A DNA stretch of 64,000 nt from Conchocele bisecta (Eukaryota > Mollusca > Bivalvia > Lucinida > Thyasiridae): the NCBI GenBank assembly GCA_029237695.1, contig CM055268.1:50362418-50426417 (forward strand), given 5' to 3'. Shown piece by piece: positions 56,261 to 64,000 of this stretch (position 1 is the stretch's first letter; each line of letters opens with the position of its first letter). The notes under the pieces are model-generated. The model was not told the origin of the DNA, searched no databases, and was given only the letters and a program-made list of their open reading frames with translations. The position numbers and the translations under genes were made by a program.

Positions 56261-56871
56261 AGAAGATATTCCATCGTACATTTTGAATAGCGGGAAATAA
56301 ATAATACACGAGTGTGCGTCCGCGTAAGCAACGAATGAGCGTAGCGAACGAGTTGCTTGCACGGACACCGACATACACGAGTGTATTATTGCCGCTATTC
56401 AAACATGTACGATGTAATATCCTATTTATTACACTTCTACGGCGGATATAAAAGCTCATTTAGTCTATTTTTGAGATTATAATCAATGAATTGTGATGTG
56501 CGCATGAATTGTTATGCAATGACGTGTTCTCCCGCGTTTTGACGTTACGTTGTGTGACGTCAAATGTGACGTCATGTAAACTTTTTGAAATCCAAATTAC
56601 ACAGCTGTTTCTATGAACCAGATATATTTGAGTGCATGTGTGGAATGTGTTCAATCACATTAACATTCTAGATTAGTCAAGAGCCTTTCCAAATGTGCAA
56701 ATAACTTTATTTTGACTGTAATAAAATTAAACATTGTGCATGGTAGCTCGTGGTTTCCAAGAAAACAGGCGCGCAATATGTTCTCTTCACGGTGTATTAT
56801 TTGTAAGGAGTTGATTACGGGTTTTCTCTCACAGCGAAACCCGTGCAAATAATTTGCAAAAGTGTAATAAA
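56261..56871 (+). mobile_element. Bipartite element G copy 2, tandem to copy 1
   Basis: It begins AGAAGATATTCCATCGTAC directly after the end of copy 1. The tail is bounded by ATTTATTACACTT and AAGTGTAATAAAT (perfect inverse, 13 bp). The hairpin loop region is larger than in copy 1 (CGAATGAGCGTAGCGAACG). TGTGACGTCAAATGTGACGT lies in the tail. Confidence 0.8.
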
Positions 56872-57311
56872 TCGTATTTCTGAACCCAACTGTACCTATA
56901 AATCACCTTGAAGAAAAGAAATTGTGGTGTGGTAAAGAAAAAAGCTTATAATACTGAAAATCACTAGCGTATGCAATGCTAGTTATTTTTCGGTTTTGCA
57001 ATCGATGTTTATAACTTTATTATATGTAAATTAATTGCACTAGCGTCTATATTAAAATTTCTTCATACATGAAATTTCATGAGATTTCACATGTTTTACT
57101 TACATGTTAAGCGAAAATGCTACATTGTCCAAAACCAAATTATCTCCCCTGTTTATCGTAGTTTCTGTTTGTATGTACATGTACTTGAATATAACGCATG
57201 TGTTTGGAAGTGGAGTGAATGATTGATATATATATATATCACTTACCACCACATGCTGTATATCTTTATCGTCTGAGACACAGCACTTTTACATATTTAG
57301 TGGACAAAACT
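56872..57311. other. Intergenic, nothing recognised
   Basis: AT-rich with a short (TA)n run near 57225. Confidence 0.4.
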
Positions 57312-57560
57312 GGGGACCGTTTCACTAAACTTCGTACGACTAAAATGTTCGTAAGTGCAAAATTATGATAGTCTGTAAATTACACATCAACAGTGTTTTC
57401 TTGTAAACAATTATTGGATTTACATTTATTGAGCATAGGTTGAATATGCAGCCTATTCTCAATACATGTAAATCCATCAATTGAAATTTCTAGACGATCC
57501 TAAATTTGCACTTACAAATATAATATTGTAGTCGTACGACGTTTAGTGAAACGCGCCCCT
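57312..57560. mobile_element. Foldback MITE A copy 10
   Basis: GGGGACCGTTTCACTAAAC and GTTTAGTGAAACGCGCCCC ends, with a TTGAGCATAGGTTGAATATG centre. Confidence 0.85.
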
Positions 57561-57565
57561 GGCTG

Positions 57566-57718
57566 GCTATTTTCTTGCTGGAAGCATACCGAGTGTTTCA
57601 TTGATAGAATGGCGAACAGTGCAGAACCTGATCCGGCTGTGCGGATACACAGGCTGAACTGGATCTAACCTGGTCGCAAAACCCATAACCCTCATTTCCC
57701 CAGTCACAGCCACATATT
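57566..57718 (+). repeat. Dispersed repeat L, copy 3
   Basis: GAAGCATACCGAGTGTTTCA, GAACAGTGCAGAACCTGATC and CCCCAGTCACAGCCACATAT match the copy at 12289-12453. Confidence 0.7.
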
Positions 57719-57760
57719 TAGTGGACAAAATACTCCCGATGCATCGTTAGATCGGTACCA

Positions 57761-58050
57761 GTAGCCGATTTCATCAAAATTGCGAAGTATACTGATCTAG
57801 CAAAGTATACTTTGAGGGAGTAATCATGCATTAGTTCATATAGAATTAACGACTGCATATATTTGATGATTAAAAGTATGCAGAATTAATAATACTTAAT
57901 TTATTACATTGTCACCGCCATTTTGGCTGTGATAATGTAATAAATACAGTATAATCAAATTTCATAAATCTATCCTTAAATTAAAAATTTCTCCCTCAAA
58001 GTGTACTTGGCAAGATAAGTATACTTTGCAATGTGCGTGAAATATGCTAC
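57761..58050. mobile_element. Foldback MITE B copy 7
   Basis: GTAGCCGATTTCATCAAAAT and GTGCGTGAAATATGCTAC. The left arm lacks the ATAAATTTATTA block. Confidence 0.85.
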
Positions 58051-58360
58051 AGAGGGTGCACGGTTGTAGCCGGTGATCACGAACTGGTCACACACACCCA
58101 TTACAGGAGGCTGATGTGTCAGGCTGAAATGGGATTTGTGACAAGTGTGGCCCCTGATCAAATATTACTTTCCTGTAGGCTGATAACGATCTATATTGCT
58201 TGCTAGAAGCATGCCGGGTGTTTCATTGATGGGATGGCGAACAGTACGTGCAATGCCAGATAGATCAGACTGCGCAGATGCGCAGGCTGATCTGGAACTG
58301 CACTATTCGTAAAACACATAAACCAGTTCTCCAGTACTACAGTTTTGCAATACACGAGAA
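58051..58360 (+). repeat. Dispersed repeat L, copy 4, and related L fragment
   Basis: CCGGTGATCACGAACTGGTC near 58072 is an L-like fragment. GCTAGAAGCATGCCGGGTGT, GATGGGATGGCGAACAGT and GATCAGACTGCGCAGATGCG (58200-58290) form a full L copy. Confidence 0.65.
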
Positions 58361-58778
58361 AATAATTCCAGTATAAAAATATTTACACAATTCCCTAACA
58401 TTTGATTGGTCCGTTGCAAGTCTTTGTCCAACATTTATATCCCAGTAAACTCCCACGCCGAACTACTTTCCGTAACCGTGAGGCGCAGTTAAAATAATTC
58501 TTAAAGAAAACGGAAAATAAACACATTTTCTTGATGAATTTATTTCAAATGGTGGAATTATAAGGAATGAATGGCATTTTTGTGGAATTTATCGGGGATA
58601 TAAACTTGGAAAAGTCGCGGGAATACTGGACGAGGCCTTAAAAATTTACAATTTTCGAAAAAAAATCAAAAAAAAAAAAATCTTTTAATTGTAATTTTTT
58701 ATCGCTTCGTCCAGTATTCCCGCGACTTTTCCAAGTTTATACCCCGATAAATTCCACAAAAAGGCCATTCATTCCTAT
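58361..58778 (-). mobile_element. Bipartite element C copy 4
   Basis: Reversed: the tail comes first (AATAATTCCAGTATAAAAAT to TTTCAAATGGTGGAATTATA), then the hairpin TAAGGAATGAATGG to CCATTCATTCCTAT. The loop is about 75 bases of A/T-rich sequence, where other copies have only a few GGCC bases. Confidence 0.8.
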
Positions 58779-58885
58779 ACTATTTTGAAAAAGTAGTCAT
58801 GCTGCTACATGTATATTACCTTTTCACCAGCATAATGCAATTGACGTCATTTGAGACACGCCACGGGTGAATCGTATTAAATCAT

Positions 58886-59075
58886 TTAACCCTTTAACCC
58901 TGAGTATCTGGACTGGATTTTGATATGTTAATTTTGCAGCCACTCCAATCATCACAAAATAATGTTCAAACTAGTCCATTATCGAAAGAAAATATGAAAA
59001 TTACTTTCAAAAAGTGCAGATCCAGATTGTTTGCATAAACCGCTATATAGCGGGCTTTCGGGTTCAAAGGGTTAA
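58886..59075 (+). mobile_element. TTAA-flanked MITE, family M copy 4, shortened
   Basis: TTAACCCTTTAACCCTGAG and GTTCAAAGGGTTAA ends. It lacks the GATGAGACGGCTCG hairpin. Its right TTAA is also the start of an O fragment. Confidence 0.75.
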
Positions 59076-59130
59076 AGGTACATGTCCACTCAGTTGGCAC
59101 AAAATGTTCTTAAAAGGAATTAAATAAATG
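59072..59130 (+). mobile_element. Element O fragment
   Basis: TTAAAGGTACATGTCCACTC to AAAATGTTCTTAAAAGGAAT; only the left end remains. Confidence 0.65.
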
Positions 59131-59570
59131 TTTAAATTTCTTACCCTACAATATGATGAGCCTACCTCACCCATGTGTGTATTACCACACTGGTCAGGTG
59201 TATGCTCATCAACACGGCACATCCAAACCCAGTCTAGCTGGTTTGCCATTTACCATGTACTTATGTGTATGGATCAGGATAATAAAATAGATGAACACAA
59301 CTCGGGTTTTGGGAAAATGAATCATGTATATACTTGAAAATTATTGATGGGAGAAGTATGTGATAAGGCATAACACAATGTTCAAAGTAACCAAAATACA
59401 TGCATGCTCATTATTTGGTCTTATAGCATCGACAATTTCCCAGTATACCTCCAAATTCCCAAAATCTATAGTGAGTAGAGTAGTTTAGAAATACATGTAC
59501 ATGATACTAATTAACACGGCGACGGTTATAAGTCGACAGCCAATCATTACGGTGAAATTGTGTCTGACAA
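59131..59570. other. Intergenic, nothing recognised
   Basis: No supported feature. Confidence 0.4.
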
Positions 59571-60031
59571 TTAGGAATTAGCTGCTGCTGCACCCATTGT
59601 GGATGCCACCAGGCGGCGCAATTGTAGAGAATGCTCCAGATAACGCTCATACGCACTGCTGTTCCAGTCACCTTGTATTTTATGAGATCCGCCGGTAAGC
59701 CACATTGAAGAGCAACGACGAAATCTATTACCGGAATACTGGGCTGGGGGCACTCCACAACCATGGAGACAGGAGCGGAGCCTGTCTGTAAATGTAGTGG
59801 CTGTTAAAGGGACTACGTTATCACCTGTTTTATATCGAAATAAAGGGGTCGGTTTGACATCAAGCGGACACTCCAAAGCCAGCTGAACCAAGATTGTGGA
59901 CGGGCAAAATGGAGAGTTGGGGATAAGGGGAAATGGGATATTCAAAGTGCGCTGGCGAAATTGAATAACCTTGGACCAGCGGACCGTAAGCACTACCCCA
60001 TCTGACGCGAAATCCGCGTCCCCGGTGCATA
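59571..60031 (-). pseudogene. Tyrosine recombinase, truncated and frameshifted
   Basis: An intact enzyme would join DNA by a phosphotyrosine intermediate, as in Crypton, DIRS/Ngaro or other YR elements. The frame reads VRWSKVIQFRQRT, IPFPLIPNSPFCPSTILVQL, PLTATTFTDRLR and GCGVPPAQYSGNRFRR (HxxR box with the His lost), then GDWNSSAYERYLE containing the likely nucleophile tyrosine. Near 59690 a neighbouring frame keeps ALQCGLPADLIK, so a short frameshifted stretch is present. The first catalytic Arg region is missing: the frame runs into the hairpin at 60036-60108. No accompanying reverse transcriptase is seen, so the element type is unknown. It may be a separate older element or part of the polymerase element. 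Confidence 0.7.
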
Positions 60032-60035
60032 AATG

Positions 60036-60108
60036 ACGGGTAGTAGTATAAAGGGAGTCAAAATGATACCACCTGCGGTGGCATCATTTATAACCCTTTA
60101 TACTACTC
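60036..60108. repeat. Hairpin bordering the polymerase element
   Basis: GGGTAGTAGTATAAAGGG and CCCTTTATACTACTCCC are outer arms; ATGATACCACC and GGTGGCATCAT are inner arms around TGC. It separates the truncated recombinase from the zinc-finger and polymerase genes, and could be a self-folding terminal repeat or an insertion. The matching far end is outside the window. Confidence 0.7.
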
Positions 60109-60178
60109 CCACCACCCCCGAAAAATCAAAAATTGGTTAACGAGGAAATTGTCTCCCACCAACCACGAAAAATTGGTC

Positions 60179-60201
60179 GTGAAAAAAAACATAATGTTTT
60201 C
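60179..60201. promoter_or_regulatory. 23-bp direct repeat, copy 1
   Basis: GTGAAAAAAAACATAATG plus TTTTC, identical to 60569-60591. It lies downstream of the zinc-finger gene. A regulatory or replication role is only a guess. Confidence 0.5.
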
Positions 60202-60347
60202 CCGACAGTAAATTTATGATAAAATAATTATTTCAATGTGCCCACGAGTGATAGTTTATATTCCAACACCCCATTTTTCTCCTCCAATATAGCTAATTTA
60301 TTTCGCAGATCAGCAACTAATTCTAACCAGCTACTAGTCTACCACGT

Positions 60348-60533
60348 TCACCTGTAGCCACCTGACAGTGTTAGTTGCTTATGTCTACAAAGAGTTTGGG
60401 CACTAACGAATTTACAAGGGCATCTGGGGCATTGAAATTGCGGGGGGACACAAGGAATTTTTCTACGTCTCGCTAGATGCCTTCGTAGATATTCTTTACG
60501 CGTAAACGTCTTACAACAAGTCTCACACTCCAT
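60348..60533 (-). CDS. Small zinc-finger protein, divergent from the polymerase
   Basis: A probable DNA- or protein-binding factor of the virus-like element. The first real ATG (60533) gives 61 residues; an upstream TTG is not needed. It has two finger-like units. The first starts CETC and has CKTFTRKEYLRRHLARR, with a Cys in place of the final His. The second, FQCPRCPCKFVSAQTLCRH, has only one clear His. Both keep the conserved F and L of C2H2 fingers. It faces away from the polymerase gene, 114 bp apart, with a shared AT-rich intergenic region that could hold a two-way promoter. Too short for a full regulator; the function is unknown. Confidence 0.6.
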   Translation of the reverse strand: MECETCCKTFTRKEYLRRHLARRRKIPCVPPQFQCPRCPCKFVSAQTLCRHKQLTLSGGYR

Positions 60534-60568
60534 TATATGTATATGTTTATGTTTATATTCAATTAGAA

Positions 60569-60591
60569 GTGAAAAAAAACATAATGTTTTC
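60569..60591. promoter_or_regulatory. 23-bp direct repeat, copy 2, between divergent genes
   Basis: Identical to 60179-60201. It lies 36 bp upstream of the zinc-finger ATG and 57 bp upstream of the polymerase ATG, so a promoter or operator role is plausible but unproven. Confidence 0.5.
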
Positions 60592-60647
60592 AAGACCAAT
60601 TGAACAGATAAATTTCATAGGTTATACAAAAGTATATTACAGAAAAT

Positions 60648-63600
60648 ATGATAACGCCAGAAATCGAAAGTTTGAGAAGAGAAGCCGAATCTCTAGGGAT
60701 TACTTATAGTAAACGGTTGAGAGTTAGGGGGTTGACAAAGCTGATAAACTCCACAAAGAATGAGGCGTTTATGAAGCGGTTTACCCGCGCCCACAAACGA
60801 GGAGCCTTTAAAGATATATCCAAGAAAGAGGAAGTAGGTAACAGAATTCAAAAAGAAAGTATTGCGGGGTTAAGGGCTAGTGTAATCAAACCTTCAAGCA
60901 CAAATAATTTGTCCCAAATTAGACGCCAAAATAATAATAAGAAAAAATCTATCGTTAGCGCGATAGTGGAAAAAGGTGAAGAAATATTGGGGGCTCACGA
61001 TGAAACATTGGAAAAGGTAGAAAATGGAAGACGGGTAGTTACATTATCCTTTCGTAAAAACATTAACATTAACGAGTCTGAACGCATGTCCGATAAACTC
61101 GCTCCGTATCTAATAACCAATTTTTATTTGAGATATTCATATTCTTACAAGCTAGAACATATGGAGGAAATTAAAAATGGAAAACCTAAAACTATAATAT
61201 TTCACAAAAATCTCGGTGGTAGCGAACCACTATCATCAATGAAAACCGTTAAAAAATGGCTGTCAGATAAGGAGCAAACACGAATAATGTCCGATAAAAT
61301 AGACAGACCAAATACAAAGTGGAAGTTTGTAAGATGGGTAGAGGTTTTTGTAAAGCTAATACAGGGTAGTAGGGGAATAGATTTGGGACTACAATCCAAA
61401 GAAGCAGCAGGAGGAGAACTTCCAGAATGGTTGAGGAATAGAAAAGGTATGTATTCTTTAGATAAGTATAATGACGATCTTTGTCTGTTCAGGTGTCTAG
61501 CTATGCACCTTGATAAAAAGATCAGACCTGACAGATGTACAGAAAAGGCGAAAGAACTTAGTAAGCAATATTTCGGTAGTAATGTGGTTTCACCAATTTC
61601 TTTTTCAGATCTGAAAAAGGTTGAAGAGTTTTTTAAAATCGGTATAGAAGTATATCAACCCACTGAATGTAATGTATGGTGGTTGAAAAAGGTACCAGCA
61701 CACTATAATGAAATAGGTAATAAACCAATGACAATAGGACTGTTTAATAATCACGCATTTCTGATAAAAAACCTTAAAAACCTATCTAAAATTTACGCCT
61801 GCGATAATTGCAAGCAGAAATTCACGAAAGCGAGTAATATGAAGAGACACGGACCAACATGTATGAGAGGTGAGACAAAAGTAATATGTGATGGTAATTA
61901 TTTAGAGCGCCCGCGTTCGTCGTTCGAGAAAGCGTTTTACCCAAAAGGTTCTAACAGTTATGGGGCGATCGATTGGATATATTCTGTGGAAAAGCGGGAG
62001 GGAATTCACATTCACCACGAACAGTGCGGACACGGAGGTGAAAGATGGATTTTAGGAGCTCCGGTAGATGGATACTGTCCAGAAACCAATACCGTATATC
62101 AATATCACGGCTGTTACTTTTACTGGCACGGGTGTGAGATTCATGCAAAGCATAGAAAAGAAGAACGCGCATCCACTATGAGAAGAGATAAAGTTATTAG
62201 AAAAAGCAAAGAATTCAACCTAGTAGTTATGTGGGAATGCGAATTCCAAAGAACGGGTAAAGATATAAAGATCGGTTGTGACACTACTCTTTATCCATAC
62301 CAGATAGTATACGATTTTGAGGCGTATCTCCAGCCAGAAGTTGAAACTACCGGTAATAGTTTAGAGTACGAAGCTGAGCACGTTCCGGCAAGCGTTAGTA
62401 TAGGAGATAATTTCTCAGGAACAGTAACTCATATTTGTGATAAAGATCCCGCAAAACTTATAGAAAAATTCGTAGAAGATTTGAAAGTCAGGGGAAAAGC
62501 TATAAGAGAAGAAGTGTGGTCAAGATATAGGTTTAATACAGAACATTTACGTAAAAACCAAATCGCCAAGATCGAACAGTGGATAGAGCAAGTACCGGTT
62601 ATAGGTTTTAACAGCAGAAAGTACGATATAAACTTAATAAAGAAATACCTAGTAGGCGAACTGGCATCAACAACAAAGAAAGTAATGGTCGGAAAACGTG
62701 CAAACGCAACAATATTTCTATTTACTCCAGAGTTTAGATTTCTTGATGTAATACTTTATCTAGGACCCGGTGTAAGTTACGATAGTTGGTATAAAAGCCT
62801 ACGAATGCAAAGGACAGAAATCTTTCTTTCCTTATGAGTGGTTCGATTCTCCAGACAAACTGAATTACCCAGGACTACCGGATATAGAGAATTGGTATTC
62901 CAAACTATCTGGGAAAATGTTAATAGATGAAACAGAATTAAGTAAATGTCGTAGAATTTTCGAAGAAAATAATATGAAAACTTTCAGAGATTGGTTGAAA
63001 TATTATAACGATTTAGATGTAGCACCGTTCCTAGAAGCGGTGGAAAAAATGTGTGAATTTTATAAACACAGAGGTGTGGATATTTTCAAAGATGCGGTAA
63101 CACTACCTGGAGTAGCTATACAATATTTATTGAGAGGAACCATTAAAGAACAAAAATCTTCAAAGACGATTATACCGGAGGATGCTCTATATGCACCAAA
63201 AGAAGAAACATACGAAATGATGAAGGACGCTCTAGTTGGCGGTCCATCAATAGTATTTACACGATATGCAGAAGCTGGTGTTTCAAATATTAGATCTAAT
63301 TCCTCAAATGAAATTAACAAACCTTGCAAGGCTGTTTTGGGGTACGATGCAAACGCGTTATATTTATCTACGTTAAATAAAGAGATGCCGTGTGGGAGAG
63401 AAACTATACACCATATAGATACCCCACATAACCCTAAATTTATTAAAAAGTTTTGTAAAAGAGTTTTATCTGGAGACTGGTTTGGGTTTGCGGAGGTGGA
63501 TATAGAAGTTCCACACAACTTAAAACATAAGTTTTTCTGAAATGTCCCCAATATTTATAAACAGAGAAGTAGAGGTTGATGAAGTTCCCACACACATGTT

Positions 63601-64000
63601 AAAATATTTGGAAGATACTGGAAGAACTAGAGGAAATGGAAGAAAATTGGTGGGATCTATGACCGCCACTAAAGTATTGCTGTACGCGCCACTGTTGAAA
63701 TGGTATTTAAAACACGGCCTAGAAATAACTGGAGTTCATCGTGTTATAGATTATATTAGTGGTAAACCCTTCGAATGGTTCGCAAAAGAAGTTACAGCCG
63801 CAAGACGAACAGGCGATGTAGAACCAAATAAGAAACCAGTAGCGGATATAATGAAATTATTAGGCAATTCGTGTTGTGGAAAAATGATAGAGGCAAAAGA
63901 GAGACATTTAAATACGACATATACACAAGACGAAACCTGTGTTGACAAAGCGTTAAGATCTGCATTCTTTGATGATTTGGAAGAGATAGGAGATGCGTAC
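60648..64000 (+). CDS. Polinton/adintovirus-like family B DNA polymerase with OTU-, zinc-finger- and Vsr-like regions (partial, two frame slips)
   Basis: It would replicate the element's DNA by protein priming. The first 729 codons are open from ATG 60648. Residues 1-50 look SAP-like. An OTU-like cysteine protease region follows, with Cys279 in DDLCLFRCLAMH and His369 in NNHAFLI. A C2HC finger is at 385-405. A Vsr-like nuclease region runs from VDGY (473-476) through VYQYHGC to WECEF (529-533). The 3'-5' exonuclease has YDFEAY (D556, E558) and GFNSRKYD (653-660). Exo III is YYNDLDV (63001-63021), polymerase motif A is YDANALYL (63343-63366), and motif B is KLLGNSCCGK (63854-63883), with Cys where Tyr is usual. 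Motif C lies beyond the window. The frame changes at the A run 62793-62796 and the T run 63532-63536; the third piece is open to the window end. I have not written a joined protein. Family assignment is from memory of motifs; Polinton and adintovirus cannot be separated without capsid genes. Confidence 0.85.

Overview
This is non-coding-rich metazoan DNA, most likely from a marine mollusc and probably a bivalve. The grounds are large introns, a tRNA-derived SINE whose core resembles molluscan Meta/RUDI SINEs, a decayed non-LTR retrotransposon, dense foldback MITEs and a Polinton/adintovirus-like polymerase. The species call is inference. There is no bacterial-style operon content. Most long open frames fall in palindromes or in tandem repeats with a unit divisible by three, and are not genes.

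Host genes. The best host gene is on the + strand: exons at 41316-41462 (CUB-like), 52725-52993 (LDL-receptor class A domain plus membrane segment), 53401-53478 and 54216-54743 (cytoplasmic tail with two PPSY motifs). All splice phases agree. The architecture recalls NETO/LDLRAD-type receptors, and its 11 kb intron is filled with repeats. A signal-peptide-like exon (53614-53716, +) and a short two-exon candidate (3585-3857, -) are weaker.

Mobile DNA. Letters are labels used only here. A: foldback ending GGGGCCCGTTTCAC. B: foldback ending GTAGCCGATTTCA. C, D, F, G: 'bipartite' elements, a long hairpin followed by a unique tail. C, D and G tails carry their own short terminal inverted repeat (TIR), and D, F and G share end and junction motifs. 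E, M, U: TTAA-flanked, piggyBac-like MITEs. T: TA-flanked Tc1/mariner-pogo-like MITE with CAGT ends. N: element ending CAGGCCCGTACGC that carries M inside. H: foldback ending in CAA trinucleotides. O: about 500 bp, ending CCCACTCAGTAGGCACA. L: a short dispersed sequence rich in GATC-AGACTG. J, K, V: TIR elements whose interior is a short, mostly palindromic tandem repeat. Several are nested: C in B, T in A, E in T, M in N, B in a SINE.

Layout. 1-19000: tandem and foldback repeats with no convincing gene except the 3.6-3.9 kb candidate. 19024-21479: broken LINE. 22000-35000: MITE field including satellite element K. 35475-39713: about 600-bp higher-order satellite running into a 500-N assembly gap (39714-40213). 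40200-54800: the receptor gene, its long intron holding element V, a (TCTG)n microsatellite, a 21-bp minisatellite (48033-49650) and a dead Tc1-like transposase. 54800-59100: MITEs including two tandem G elements. 59571-64000: a truncated tyrosine recombinase, a hairpin, a small zinc-finger gene and a protein-primed-type family B DNA polymerase that runs off the window. The polymerase carries OTU-like, zinc-finger and Vsr-like regions and is broken only by two single-base slips in homopolymer runs.

How they work together. The receptor exons would make one type I membrane protein. The zinc-finger and polymerase genes are divergently arranged and probably belong to one integrated virus-like element. 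The rest are non-autonomous repeats whose enzymes, apart from the dead Tc1-like and LINE remnants, are not encoded here.
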